In this document: positions 37,002-46,826 of the stretch, in pieces | How positions within the stretch are numbered: the stretch's first letter is position 1 | Layout: each line of letters starts with the position of its first letter | Assembly (NCBI GenBank): GCA_937872225.1 | Contig: CALMRZ010000017.1 | Coordinates: 94,325-158,324, forward strand | Reading direction: 5' to 3' | DNA: 64,000 nucleotides | DNA from: an uncultured Spirochaetota bacterium | GTDB lineage: Bacteria; Spirochaetota; UBA4802; UBA5550 | Program-made: the position numbers and the translations under genes | The notes under the pieces: model-generated | Seen by the model: only the letters and a program-made list of their open reading frames with translations | Told to the model about the DNA's origin: nothing | Databases searched by the model: none

Positions 37002-37835
37002 TCATTCAACCCGGTCTCTGCGGGGCAGGATTGAATCAGGGTCAATTTCACCGATAGTATTGAAAATATAATCAGGTTGATAGGGGAAGCGGTGCGCCAT
37101 TTCACGGGTGGTGATGCCGGACAGGACAAGGCAGGTTGTCATGCCCGATTCGATGCCGGCGATGATATCGGTATCCATGCGGTCCCCGATCATGAAACAG
37201 CTGGCTGAGTGCACCCCGAGCTTTTTACGGGCCCAGTACATCATGGCTGGATTGGGCTTGCCGAGAAAGTAGGGAGCCATGCCGGTTACCTTTTCAATGG
37301 GAGCGACCAATGCGCCGCAGGCCGGGACAGGCCCGCGTTCAGTAGGGCCGGTGATATCGGGATTGGTGGCGATGAAGCGGGCTCCTTCGCCGATCAGCAG
37401 GGTCGCCTCCACAATCTTGGCATAATCATATTTCTCGGTTTCACCCACGATGACGTAATCGGGGTTATCCCGGGTAATGGTGATGTTGGCCTTTTCCAGT
37501 TCAACCTGAAGCCCTTTGCCGCCGATGACATAGGCGGAACAGCCCGGTTTCTGATAGAGCAGAAAACTCGCCACGGCCATGGCGGAGGTGTAAAAATGGT
37601 CTTCTCCCGCTTCAATGCCGAGGTTGCAGAGATTGCGGTTGAGCTGTTCCGGTGTGTAATAGGAATTGTTCGTAAGGAAGAGAAACTTGTGATTGGCCCG
37701 TTGAAGGCGGTCGACAAACTGCAGGGAACCTGGAATGAGGGAACTGCCGCGGTTGATGACGCCATCCATGTCAATGAGAAAGGCCTTGTCATAGCTCCTG
37801 TTTTCAGAAACTGGGCTGGTTATCGGTTCTGTCAT
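37002..37835 (-). CDS. HAD-IIA family hydrolase, NagD-like
   Basis: A 277-residue HAD phosphatase. The nucleophile motif FLIDMDGVINRG gives D22 and D24. Motif II is FLTNNSYYTPEQL, the CII cap follows, and motif IV is MIGDRMDTDIIAGIESGM. NagD-type enzymes dephosphorylate nucleotides, sugars or 4-nitrophenyl phosphate. It lies 12 bp after the beta-CASP gene and 16 bp before recC, so it is in the same transcription unit although unrelated by function. Confidence 0.88.
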   Translation of the reverse strand: MTEPITSPVSENRSYDKAFLIDMDGVINRGSSLIPGSLQFVDRLQRANHKFLFLTNNSYYTPEQLNRNLCNLGIEAGEDHFYTSAMAVASFLLYQKPGCSAYVIGGKGLQVELEKANITITRDNPDYVIVGETEKYDYAKIVEATLLIGEGARFIATNPDITGPTERGPVPACGALVAPIEKVTGMAPYFLGKPNPAMMYWARKKLGVHSASCFMIGDRMDTDIIAGIESGMTTCLVLSGITTREMAHRFPYQPDYIFNTIGEIDPDSILPRRDRVE

Positions 37836-37847
37836 GGGTGTAAAGCC

Positions 37848-39449
37848 TTATATTTCGTCAATGATCATCTTTATGAGAGCCCGCGCATCATGAATATCAT
37901 CCTGGATTTTCCGCATCTCTCCGGCTTTTTTTGTGCTTTTGGCCCTGTTATATTTATCCACCAGGATCTGTAATGACTGAGACAGTTTTTCAATTTCGGT
38001 GTCGAGGCCGCTTCCTGTCTCCATGGATGTAAAGGAAGCAACTTCGCTTTTCATGGTTGCAGGGTCGATGGACTCACCCCAGTCGGGAACATGGGCAGTG
38101 ACGCCCAGTTCGGAGTGCAGCTTTTCCGCGAACGCTTGTGCCGACGCTTCTTCACCGTGGACCACGAAAACCTTCAGCTTTGGATTCTTTATGTTCCTGA
38201 CCCATGCCATAAGGCCTTCCTGGTCAGCGTGGGCCGAGAAACCGCCAAGGGTATGAATCTGGGCCTTTACCGATACATCTGTCCCGTACACGCGGACCTG
38301 TTTGGCGCCTTCAATCAGGCGGCGTCCGAGGGTGCCTTCTGCCTGATAACCGACAAATACAATGCTGGACTCGGGCCGGAAAAGATTGTACTTCAAATGG
38401 TGTTTGATGCGACCCGCCGTGCACATGCCGTTGGCGGAAATAATGATCGCGCTCTTTGCCTCTGTGTTCAGCCACTTGGATTCATCGGTCGATCTTGTGT
38501 AATGAAGGGTAGAGAATTCGAGGGGGCTGTCGCCGGAGAGTATCCGTTTGCGCATTTCTTCGTCAAACAAGTCCTTGTTCTTTTTGAAGATTTCCGTGGC
38601 TGATATTGCAAGGGGGGAATCTATGTAGACCGGCATGGAGGGAATCAGGCCGTCTTTAAATAATTTCGAGAGGGTGTATATTATTTCCTGGGTCCGCTCG
38701 ATTGCAAAGGCGGGGATGATGATATTTCCCTTACGGTTGTACGCATCCTGGATTATCTTGGTGAATTCCTGAAAGGTGTCGGTTTTGCTTTTATGAAGAC
38801 GGTCGCCATAGGTGGATTCCATCAGGAGGATGTCGGCTTCCTCCACGACATCCGGGTCACAGATGATGGCCTGTTCTTTGGGGCCTATGTCCCCTGAGAA
38901 TACAATTTTTGTTTTGCTGTTGCCTTCATCGACCCACATTTCAATAAATGATGAGCCCAGGATATGCCCGGCATTGCGGAACCTCACTTCTACCCGGGGA
39001 TGTACCTGTATGATTTCATCATACGCAACGGGGACAAAATTCTTGAGGGATTCAATGGCATCATCGGCGTTATACAGTGGTTCAACTTGCCTGCGGTTAA
39101 GCTTAAGGTTCTTTTTGTTGACGAAGGCCGCGTCCATTTCCTGGATATGGCCGCTGTCGGGCAGCATGATGGAGCAGAGATCGGCCGTGGCCTTTGTCGT
39201 GTAGATGTTGCCGTAAAACCCGTTTTTCACCAGCTTGGGAATGAGGCCGCTGTGGTCTATATGGGCATGGGTCAGCAGAAGGGCATCTATTTTCTTGGGC
39301 ACGTAATTCTGATGGAAGTAATTCCTTTCGCGGATCTGTGTTGTTCCCTGGAACATGCCGCAGTCAACCATTATGGTGAAATCGGCGTCGCGTATGATAA
39401 ATGATGAACCGGTAACCGTTTTTGCCGCGCCCAGAAATTCAATTTTCAT
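37848..39449 (-). CDS. MBL-fold beta-CASP ribonuclease/exonuclease-like protein
   Basis: A 533-residue metallo-beta-lactamase protein of the beta-CASP group (CPSF/YSH1-like). The metal site THAHIDHSG is at residues 60-68, with further ligands in SGDIGPKEQ and the C-terminal GGFSAHADQEG segment. The beta-CASP domain carries PAFAIERTQEI and IISANGMCTAGRI, followed by an RMMBL-type end. These enzymes cleave RNA. The last 60 residues are a charged helix. A GGGAGTGAG site precedes the ATG. It may head the transcription unit that ends with recB. Confidence 0.92.
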   Translation of the reverse strand: MKIEFLGAAKTVTGSSFIIRDADFTIMVDCGMFQGTTQIRERNYFHQNYVPKKIDALLLTHAHIDHSGLIPKLVKNGFYGNIYTTKATADLCSIMLPDSGHIQEMDAAFVNKKNLKLNRRQVEPLYNADDAIESLKNFVPVAYDEIIQVHPRVEVRFRNAGHILGSSFIEMWVDEGNSKTKIVFSGDIGPKEQAIICDPDVVEEADILLMESTYGDRLHKSKTDTFQEFTKIIQDAYNRKGNIIIPAFAIERTQEIIYTLSKLFKDGLIPSMPVYIDSPLAISATEIFKKNKDLFDEEMRKRILSGDSPLEFSTLHYTRSTDESKWLNTEAKSAIIISANGMCTAGRIKHHLKYNLFRPESSIVFVGYQAEGTLGRRLIEGAKQVRVYGTDVSVKAQIHTLGGFSAHADQEGLMAWVRNIKNPKLKVFVVHGEEASAQAFAEKLHSELGVTAHVPDWGESIDPATMKSEVASFTSMETGSGLDTEIEKLSQSLQILVDKYNRAKSTKKAGEMRKIQDDIHDARALIKMIIDEI

Positions 39450-39660
39450 GACTCACTCCCGAATGCCGTTCCCTTGCCTGGAATTGTCTGCTGGATCAAT
39501 AGCCAATCGTATCCATATGACAGATTCAGACATATTATTAAAATATTCAAGTACTATGAATTTTTTCAATTAATTTTGGAAATGAGTAAAATATTAATGA
39601 TACTTTTTCTATATTTTCGCGTTATACAGTGAAATTTTAATGAATTTAGACCGGAACTGG

Positions 39661-40131
39661 TTACCGGGGGATATTCTGGCGGAGGGAATGGCAGAGGGCA
39701 ATGGCTACAGCGTCTGCAGCGTCGTCGGGCTTCGGGAGTTCATCAAGCTTGAATATTGACTTGATCATGAATTTCATCTGGTCTTTTCCCGCCCGGCCGT
39801 AACCGGTTATGGCCTGCTTGACCTGCGATGGAGTGTATTCATAATAGCTGATATTATGAAGCTTGAGGGTGAGGATAACGGCCCCGATTGTTTTGGCCAC
39901 ATCCATGCCGGTCGTGATGTTATTGACAAAAAAAAGCTTTTCGATTGCAGCGCAATCAGGTTTGTAAAGTGTGATAATCTCTATGAGCCGCTTATGAATC
40001 TGGTATAATCGATCTTCAATGGCCGCATGGGATTCGGTTTGAATTATTCCGTAATCAATAAGCTTTTGGTTTTTTTCAACGACTGACCAGCCCAGTGTGC
40101 CATAACCGGGGTCAATGCCGAGTATCCTCAC
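39661..40131 (-). CDS. ruvC: Holliday junction resolvase RuvC
   Basis: A 156-residue endonuclease that resolves Holliday junctions with RuvAB. The catalytic acidic residues appear as D7 in LGIDPGYG, Glu in CAAIEKLFF near residue 65, and the Asp pair in KPDDAADAVAIALCH near 137-143. The start codon is GTG, overlapping the TGA of yebC as GTGA. Length is slightly short but complete. ruvA and ruvB are not in the window. Confidence 0.95.
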   Translation of the reverse strand: MRILGIDPGYGTLGWSVVEKNQKLIDYGIIQTESHAAIEDRLYQIHKRLIEIITLYKPDCAAIEKLFFVNNITTGMDVAKTIGAVILTLKLHNISYYEYTPSQVKQAITGYGRAGKDQMKFMIKSIFKLDELPKPDDAADAVAIALCHSLRQNIPR

Positions 40132-40883
40132 TGGGCCTCGCTGATTTTCATCATGACATCGTCAGGTATGTCATAATTGGAATACACGTTCTGGACGTCA
40201 TCCAGGTCTTCCAGCGTTTCAATGAGCCTCAGGCATTGTGATCCTTTTTTTTCATCCAGGGTAATGCTGGTCTGGGGAATGAAGGTTATTTCGTCTTCAA
40301 TGAGCTTGAATCCTTTGTTTATCAGCACGTCATGGACTTCATTGTATCCATCGGGAGGAGTGACGACCTCGATGTTCCCGTCCTCTGTTTTTATGTCCTC
40401 AACGTTACAGTCCATGAGGAGCTCCATGACGGTGTCTTCATCCGTCTGCCCCGCTTCAATGAGGATGTATCCCTTTCGGTTGAAAAGGTATCCGACGGAG
40501 CCGGTTTCACCCAGGTTACCCCCGTGCTTGGTGAAGGCGGCCCGGACCTCGGCGGTGGTGCGATTGCGGTTGTCCGTAAGACAGCTTACCATGATGGCGA
40601 CGCCTCCGGGACCATAACCTTCATACTGGATTTCCTCGTACGTGACGCCTTCAAGGGTGCCGGTACCCTTTTTTATTGCCCGTTCAATGTTATCGCTGGG
40701 CATATTGTTTGCCTTGGCCTTGGCTACCGCTGTCCTGAGCCTTGGGTTAGCGGTAATGTCATCGCCGCCGTTTTTCGCAGCCACTGTAATCTCGCGGATA
40801 ATCTTGGTAAAGAGGGCCCCTCGCTTGGCGTCAAGCGATCCTTTTTTTCTCTTGATGGTTGCCCATTTAGAATGACCGGACAT
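40128..40883 (-). CDS. YebC/PmpR family protein
   Basis: A 251-residue member of the YebC/TACO1 family. The N-terminus MSGHSKWATIKRKKGSLDAKRG is diagnostic, followed by GYGPGGVAIMVSCLTDNRNRT. Members have been described as transcription regulators and, more recently, as factors that help ribosomes at proline stretches. The gene is next to ruvC in many bacteria, often with ruvA and ruvB, which are absent here. AGAGG precedes the ATG. Confidence 0.95.
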   Translation of the reverse strand: MSGHSKWATIKRKKGSLDAKRGALFTKIIREITVAAKNGGDDITANPRLRTAVAKAKANNMPSDNIERAIKKGTGTLEGVTYEEIQYEGYGPGGVAIMVSCLTDNRNRTTAEVRAAFTKHGGNLGETGSVGYLFNRKGYILIEAGQTDEDTVMELLMDCNVEDIKTEDGNIEVVTPPDGYNEVHDVLINKGFKLIEDEITFIPQTSITLDEKKGSQCLRLIETLEDLDDVQNVYSNYDIPDDVMMKISEAQ

Positions 40884-40988
40884 TGTAGTACCTCTTCGAA
40901 CGGGTAGTTGTTATTTCTTAGAAAACGAAAATCGTGTGAGAGCGGGTCAATATTCAAAATACTGCATTACTGATTATGAGGCAACCAT

Positions 40989-42287
40989 TTAATAACCGCG
41001 TTTAATTTTCAACTCTAAATTAATTATTTTTTTTCTGGCCTGGTTTGAATTAAAATCGAAGGCAATGGCGTCCCGATAATAGGCGATGGCTTCGTTCAGC
41101 TTTTCCAGGCGCTCCAGTGAATAGGCGATGTTCCAGCGAACCTTGCCGGCATTCAGCTTGTTGTATTCGTTTTCTATCTGCCGAAGTTCGGCTTCTTTCT
41201 TTCCCTTTTCGTCCATCAGGTTTTCATATTCCTCATACTGTTCAAAATTCTCAACCTTCAGCAGGTTAGATTTTAGGGTCCTGATTCGTTCATGCAATCC
41301 GGTTATCTCGCTTTTTTTGATCTTGATCTCATCGCCTATTTTCTGCTGGTACTTGATGGTTTCGGTGTAAAAAAGGACGGCCTTTTCAAACTCCAACTCC
41401 TGGAGCGCTATGTCAGCCTTGTACTCGTATGTTTTTGATTTTTTGAATAGTTCCTTTTCAGGAAGGAGCGCCAGGGCCTTTTCAAGGGAACTCAGCGCCA
41501 GGGGATAATTACCGGTACGGAGAAAGGCGATATGCCCCAGAGCGAAGTGAATGTTTCCGTCATCAGGCTTTTTTTCCAGGTATTTGATATAATATTTTTC
41601 TGTTTCCAGGTATTTCCCTATGTCCTCATAAAGGTTACCCAGCATGAGATAGAGTTCAGGGGAAAACGGCTCATCGGCTCCGGACAGGTATCTCTCGAGG
41701 TGGTATATGGCGCGTTTCTTCATTTTTGTACGGTACAATGCGCGACCCAGCTCAAGGGAATAGCCGTAATTGTCCATGTTCAGGGAACTGGCGGTTTCAA
41801 GAAAGTTCACGTAAGCATTGAAATAGTTCCCCTTCTTGAAAACTTGGGCAATTTCGTAATAAATGATGTCGTCTTTTTTCTCTTCGACTTTCTTAAAGCG
41901 AAGGCACTGGATGTAATGGTTCAGTGAATAATCATAATTGGTCAGTTTAAAATAGTTGCGGGCCGCGTAGAGATGCAGAATTGAGATGCCGGGCTTATCT
42001 TCTATTAAAAACGGCTCAACCTTGCGGTTCCTGAAAATCATTTTCAGGTCAACTTCCTTGGAAACGTCCTTCATGGTAATGAAACCGGTAGGGATTCTCT
42101 TATCTTCGACGCGGGTGCTGTAAAACTCATCCAGCTTTTTATTGATGATTTCCAGGGATTTGATGTAATTCCCATTGTTGAAATAATTGATATACTCCTC
42201 CGATTCCCTGTTCTGGGCTGTCAGCGGAGAAGTCATACAACCGATTGCGGCAGTTATAATGAGGGTGATACAAATTATCTTGTTCAT
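40989..42287 (-). CDS. TPR-repeat lipoprotein
   Basis: A 432-residue protein. The N-terminus MNKIICITLIITAAIGC has a lipobox-like AAIGC ending, so Cys17 could be lipidated; the permissive form fits spirochaetal lipoproteins. The mature part contains at least five tetratricopeptide-like helices, for example YSLELGRALYRTKMKKRAIYHLERYL, LMLGNLYEDIGKYLETEKYYIKYL and IHFALGHIAFLRTGNYPLALSSLEKAL. A coiled coil lies at about 320-375, and a final TPR motif (NIAYSLERLEKLNEAIAYYRDAI) follows. It probably scaffolds a periplasmic complex. No partner is evident. Confidence 0.72.
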   Translation of the reverse strand: MNKIICITLIITAAIGCMTSPLTAQNRESEEYINYFNNGNYIKSLEIINKKLDEFYSTRVEDKRIPTGFITMKDVSKEVDLKMIFRNRKVEPFLIEDKPGISILHLYAARNYFKLTNYDYSLNHYIQCLRFKKVEEKKDDIIYYEIAQVFKKGNYFNAYVNFLETASSLNMDNYGYSLELGRALYRTKMKKRAIYHLERYLSGADEPFSPELYLMLGNLYEDIGKYLETEKYYIKYLEKKPDDGNIHFALGHIAFLRTGNYPLALSSLEKALALLPEKELFKKSKTYEYKADIALQELEFEKAVLFYTETIKYQQKIGDEIKIKKSEITGLHERIRTLKSNLLKVENFEQYEEYENLMDEKGKKEAELRQIENEYNKLNAGKVRWNIAYSLERLEKLNEAIAYYRDAIAFDFNSNQARKKIINLELKIKRGY

Positions 42288-42416
42288 GATACTATTAAAT
42301 GATTAAACAACATGTTTCCATCCATAGGCACAGGTGTGATTATCTTTTATAATTATCGGAATAAAATAAGAAAATATAATGCTTTTACATGTTCCCGGGT
42401 TTCAGATAAAGGCGGG

Positions 42417-44603
42417 TCATATGATCCGGAAAATTATCATTGTTATATCATCGTGCTGAGGAATGTTGCCGGTGAATTTGGCCATCTCTTTTACGATTGA
42501 TTGAATCATATCCTGCGGCATCTTCCCGTCGTTTGCCGTCAGCGCCTTTTCAAATCGGTCAAGGCCGAATTCATTATTGCCTGAATCCATCGCCTCATCA
42601 ACGCCATCAGTATATTGGATGAAATAATCGCCTTGTTGCAGCTGGATTTCCCTGATTTCAATTGACCTGGTGAAGATATCCCCGGACACGGCACCCAGGG
42701 CTATGCCGCCAGCGGGAAGGTGGATTATTTTCCCGTTTCGGATGATCACGGGCTCGCAGTGGCCGGCGCTTGAATAAGTCAATTTCTTCGCTTCAATATC
42801 AAGAATGCCGTAAAACATGGTCACGAAATAGTTGCTGGCAGTATTCTTTTTCAGATAGTCATTAATGGCTTCGAGAATTTTTTTGGTGTTGGATGTTTTT
42901 GTGCAATAGGTATGGAGCAGTGTTCTGGTCATGGCCATGACCAGGCCTGATCCCACGCCGTGACCTGAAACGTCCGCAATGGTGACGCCGATCTGGCCGT
43001 TGCCCAGGTCAATGAAGTCGTAATAATCCCCCCCTGATTCGGTCTGGGCTGAATAATAGGCGCCGAATTCTACACCTTTTATATCGGGAAGTTTGTCCGG
43101 TAAAAGGGCCGCCTGGATCTGCTGTGCCGTAAGCAGTTCTTTCTCCATGCGGATTTTTTCGATTTTCATGTCTTCAGCTTTCTTCAGGTTCAGGGTCATG
43201 ACATTGAATATGTCGGCAAGCCTCCCGATTTCATCGGAGCCGGCTATTTCAATTTTTTTATTAAGATTGCCCTTGCCGATATCAATGGCGCCGTCGGCCA
43301 GCTTTTTTATTGATCTGATGATAAATGTCGGGAAGAGAAGGGCGAGAAATATGGCCCGCAGCAGTATTGAAATCATAAGGTTGATGATTTCGTTCTGACT
43401 CTTGACCATCTCCGGGAAATACTTGGTCCTGTAGAGAAACAGTCCGAGAATGCCGACAAGGTCCTTGCGGAAAGAAAGGAGAGCCAGTTCAGAGAGCGGT
43501 TTATCTGAAGAAAGGGGGATGTTGCTCAGCATCAGGCGGTTCGGTAACTCTGAATGGATTTGCTTCACCGTTGCCCTTGATAAGGCCGGCAGGGTTAATT
43601 TTTTCTGCAGTGATTCCCAGAGTGATATGACACGGGATATCCGGATGCGTCCATCGGTCAGGTTTTTGCTGATAAGGACGCTAAATTCACCGCTCATTGT
43701 ATTTATCTGGAGCCTGTTCAACTCATTAATGTCTGACTTGCCCAGCAGGAAATTGAATAATACCTGAATGTGTTTTTCAGAATCAATACCGACGCTGTAA
43801 TCGAGATTCAATCCCTGGCTCAGTATGTTTTTTATGAACAGCTGAGGCAGTTCCCTCTTCTGCTTCACATACTGCTGGATGTTTTTTTTCGACAGGGGTT
43901 GACGTTGGAATTCAAGATAGTCGTCATAGAGAACCGGTTTTTTCCTGAATATCGGTATGCCCACTATGACATAATCAGGCTTGTTCGTAAAAAGATATTT
44001 GAACTGTTCCTGGACATCGGTGACAGAGGCAAAGCCGATATACGTGCCGGTGTCGATCGTGTTCATATAATGGGCGACAATCGTGGGCTCAAGGAGCGGG
44101 TCGTTTCTGCCGTTTTTCTGCATAAAGGGGGCCCCGGTAACCCGGTTGAAATAAACATAGAGGGTCTGGTCCCACTGTTTCCAGTCAATGCCTATATTCC
44201 TCCAGTTGCAATCGACCATAAAGGCGATGTCCAGTATCCGGTCTTTATCCTTCTCCTTTAAGGCTTCCTTTCCCACAATGGATGAAAAGTACTGGCTGAT
44301 TTTTTTCAGCGCTGCGGCCTGCTGTTTTGCCATTTGAGCTTTCTGCGCGGGAGTAATCGGCTGACCTTGATCGGATACAAGTGCGTGCTTGTTGGAAAGG
44401 AAGATCTGCGCCTCATCCGAGATGCCTTCCAGGATCGTGGCGCCCTGCTGCTGCAGGGAGTCCTTTATCTTTTTTTCATGCTGGTTGAGGAGGGAAAATC
44501 CAATCAGGACCGACACAAATAGGACAGCAAGGATAATGATAATGGAAAACTTAAAGCGTATGCCGAAGATGATTCTTCGTATCTGAATTTTTTTTCTACT
44601 CAT
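42417..44603 (-). CDS. Membrane HAMP-SpoIIE phosphatase
   Basis: A 728-residue sensor phosphatase. A transmembrane helix at about 17-38 precedes a large extracytoplasmic domain (about 40-400). A second hydrophobic helix lies near 410-430, followed by a HAMP domain (IKKLADGAIDIGKGNLNKKIEIAGSDEIGRLADIFN). After a coiled coil comes a SpoIIE/PP2C domain with GGDYYDFIDL, ADVSGHGVGSGLVMAM, FIQYTDGVDEAMD and QHDDITMII; all metal-binding Asp residues are kept. It likely senses an external signal and dephosphorylates a STAS protein. It lies six bases downstream of the two-helix membrane gene. Confidence 0.93.
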   Translation of the reverse strand: MSRKKIQIRRIIFGIRFKFSIIIILAVLFVSVLIGFSLLNQHEKKIKDSLQQQGATILEGISDEAQIFLSNKHALVSDQGQPITPAQKAQMAKQQAAALKKISQYFSSIVGKEALKEKDKDRILDIAFMVDCNWRNIGIDWKQWDQTLYVYFNRVTGAPFMQKNGRNDPLLEPTIVAHYMNTIDTGTYIGFASVTDVQEQFKYLFTNKPDYVIVGIPIFRKKPVLYDDYLEFQRQPLSKKNIQQYVKQKRELPQLFIKNILSQGLNLDYSVGIDSEKHIQVLFNFLLGKSDINELNRLQINTMSGEFSVLISKNLTDGRIRISRVISLWESLQKKLTLPALSRATVKQIHSELPNRLMLSNIPLSSDKPLSELALLSFRKDLVGILGLFLYRTKYFPEMVKSQNEIINLMISILLRAIFLALLFPTFIIRSIKKLADGAIDIGKGNLNKKIEIAGSDEIGRLADIFNVMTLNLKKAEDMKIEKIRMEKELLTAQQIQAALLPDKLPDIKGVEFGAYYSAQTESGGDYYDFIDLGNGQIGVTIADVSGHGVGSGLVMAMTRTLLHTYCTKTSNTKKILEAINDYLKKNTASNYFVTMFYGILDIEAKKLTYSSAGHCEPVIIRNGKIIHLPAGGIALGAVSGDIFTRSIEIREIQLQQGDYFIQYTDGVDEAMDSGNNEFGLDRFEKALTANDGKMPQDMIQSIVKEMAKFTGNIPQHDDITMIIFRII

Positions 44604-44609
44604 CGGGCA

Positions 44610-44918
44610 TCAGTCGTTTGACTTGTTTTTTTCTGAAATTGAAATAAAAAAATTATACAGTGCGGAAAATGCGAATCCGGCTATCAGGCTGTCAAGGGCC
44701 GCGTACATGGTGTTGATCACAATGCCCGGGATGCGGGCCATGATTGAGCCGTCGATATGTTCAATTATCGAAAGTCCGCCATTGGGATGTATCGATTCGA
44801 ACAGCCTCACGATATCAATGCCAAAATTATTTATTGAACACCAGACGAACAGTATCAGCATCGGTACCGTCCCTATGATCAGGGTCGTAATGGAAAACCA
44901 TTTAATATTCAATTTCAT
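44610..44918 (-). CDS. Small two-helix membrane protein
   Basis: A 102-residue protein. Hydrophobic helices span about 8-30 (FSITTLIIGTVPMLILFVWC) and 68-92 (ALDSLIAGFAFSALYNFF), with a short charged end. The topology resembles DUF5676-type membrane proteins, but the match is only by pattern. AGAGGA precedes the start. It is immediately upstream of the HAMP-SpoIIE phosphatase on the same strand, so it may be its membrane partner. Confidence 0.5.
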   Translation of the reverse strand: MKLNIKWFSITTLIIGTVPMLILFVWCSINNFGIDIVRLFESIHPNGGLSIIEHIDGSIMARIPGIVINTMYAALDSLIAGFAFSALYNFFISISEKNKSND

Positions 44919-45190
44919 TGTTATCCTCTGCTCAGTTGACTGGAACTACCTTTCTTGATATTCTATATGAATTATCGAGCAAGTCAATTAAATATTTTTT
45001 TCATAAGTCATACGGATATCAATAAGATGTATACAGGCGGTATAGTACACAAAGAATGAAAAATCGATGGAAAAGGTTATAGGCCTGACCGGTTTATACT
45101 GGAATAAAAAATATTTGAAAAAATATTGGTAATGTAACCTAATTGCTATAACCGCTACCGGTCCCTATTTTACCGTTGGCTTTGAAAGAA

Positions 45191-45967
45191 ATGAATATTC
45201 TTCTGACAAATGATGACGGCATTCAATCCGAGGGTATCAATTCGCTGTTCACAATACTCTCCGGCCGCCATACTGTTTTTATGATAGCGCCGAAAAGCGA
45301 GCAGAGCGCCTGTTCGAATGCCATCACGGTCCGGACCCAACTGAAGATAAAAAAAGTAACCGAGAACAGGTATTCCGTGAGCGGATTCCCTGCCGACTGC
45401 GTCATCATCGGCCTGAGCGGGACATTCCTTCCGGAGATAGACCTTGTGGTCTCCGGTATCAATCACGGACCCAATGTTGGTGATGACCTGGTGTTTTCCG
45501 GGACTGTCGGCGCGGCCCGCACCGGGTATCTGTTCGGCAAGTCCGCCATTGCCATTTCCATCGATTCCTATCATCGCCCGTCACGCTATGCCGATGATGC
45601 ATCCAGGTTCCTGCTCGAATTTATCGATACCCATATCGATGGTGACCGATCATCTCCGGTGAATGACGAAAGGAAAAAAAAGATATATCCTCCATCACAA
45701 CCGTTTTATAATATCAATTATCCCGATCTCCCGGCAGAAAAAATTAAAGGGAAGAAAATGACTTATGTCGGCAGAAGGATGTACCGGGATTCCTTCACAA
45801 AAACGCAATTTGAATTAGATGAGGCGATAGTACAGATGGGGGGCTATATTGAATCAATTCAGGCGGAAGGTTCGGACACGACCGAACTTGAAAAGGGGTT
45901 TATTTCCATCACGCCGTTGATGACGGACTGCACCAATTATGATTCTTTAAAAAAATTTCTGGGATAA
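45191..45967 (+). CDS. surE: 5'-nucleotidase SurE
   Basis: Metal-dependent nucleoside monophosphatase active in stationary-phase stress survival. The N-terminus MNILLTNDDGIQSEGI carries the Asp pair D8 and D9. APKSEQSACSNAIT and SGINHGPNVGDD supply the other metal-binding Ser and Asn. The C-terminal LEKGFISITPL strand is typical. I used ATG at 45191, just before the conserved start; an in-frame TTG lies at 45176. The TPR gene follows six bases after its stop. Confidence 0.95.
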   Translation: MNILLTNDDGIQSEGINSLFTILSGRHTVFMIAPKSEQSACSNAITVRTQLKIKKVTENRYSVSGFPADCVIIGLSGTFLPEIDLVVSGINHGPNVGDDLVFSGTVGAARTGYLFGKSAIAISIDSYHRPSRYADDASRFLLEFIDTHIDGDRSSPVNDERKKKIYPPSQPFYNINYPDLPAEKIKGKKMTYVGRRMYRDSFTKTQFELDEAIVQMGGYIESIQAEGSDTTELEKGFISITPLMTDCTNYDSLKKFLG

Positions 45968-45973
45968 TCATGC

Positions 45974-46681
45974 ATGGCTGAAATCGACCTCCAGGATAGA
46001 ATTGACGACTTTCTCCGTTCGGCCATGAAAAAGTTTGTCATACGTGATTATGAAAGCGCCATCAGGGACCTGAAGGCCGCCGAAATGCTGGATAAAAATA
46101 ATCCTGAAATATTATATAATATCGGGATCAATTATTGCCGCATGGGTCTGGACAGGTCGGCGATTGAATATTTTAAGAAGGTTTTGAACCTGAAACAGTC
46201 ATTCATCGATGCACTGACGGTTAAAAAGCTTCTTGCCTATGCGCTTATCCGCTTGAAACAGTATGAGGAATCATTGGGAATCCTTCAGCAGGTATTGCAA
46301 CTGGTTCCCATGGATACGGCAGCCCTGAATATGAAGGGCTATAGCCTTGAATCCATGGGACGGTATGATGAGGCACTTCGCGTATTTTCTTATATTATTG
46401 AGCATGAGAAGGACAATTATAACGCCTATAATTCCCTCGGATATATTCTTTCGAAAACGGGAGCGAATCTTGCGAAGGCTTTACAATGTGCACAGATTGC
46501 ATACAATTCAAACAATGACAATCCGGCTTACCTTGACACCATGGGCTATGTTTATTTAAAAATGGGCAAGATAGAGCTAGCCAGGAAATATTTAATTCAG
46601 GCCTTAGAAAAAGCGCCTCTGTCCGCAGACATAAAAGACCATATTAAAGAATGTGAAAATAACAGAACAGTGATACGGTAG
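45974..46681 (+). CDS. TPR-repeat protein
   Basis: A 235-residue soluble protein built of about five tetratricopeptide repeats. Clear ones are EILYNIGINYCRMGLDRSAIEYFKKVL, TAALNMKGYSLESMGRYDEALRVFSYI and PAYLDTMGYVYLKMGKIELARKYLIQAL. There is no signal peptide. It is probably co-transcribed with surE and precedes the partner-switching genes, but no specific partner can be named. Confidence 0.85.
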   Translation: MAEIDLQDRIDDFLRSAMKKFVIRDYESAIRDLKAAEMLDKNNPEILYNIGINYCRMGLDRSAIEYFKKVLNLKQSFIDALTVKKLLAYALIRLKQYEESLGILQQVLQLVPMDTAALNMKGYSLESMGRYDEALRVFSYIIEHEKDNYNAYNSLGYILSKTGANLAKALQCAQIAYNSNNDNPAYLDTMGYVYLKMGKIELARKYLIQALEKAPLSADIKDHIKECENNRTVIR

Positions 46682-46773
46682 TCATTTTCGAGAAAAAAAC
46701 CGTTATTGTGTATCAGGTTTTTATGCCGATAAAGCTGTAAATATCATAAATGCTAAAATATTGAATTAATATC

Positions 46774-46803
46774 TTGACAATTACGCTGTTTTGAAAATTA
46801 TAT
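46774..46803 (+). promoter_or_regulatory. Possible promoter for the first STAS gene
   Basis: A perfect TTGACA at 46774-46779 lies 18 bp before TTATAT (46798-46803), inside the AT-rich 145-bp gap. The -10 element is weak, so the call is tentative. The AAGGA ribosome-binding site and the ATG at 46827 follow. Confidence 0.3.
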
Positions 46804-46826
46804 GAACAATAGTAAGGATAAATGCT

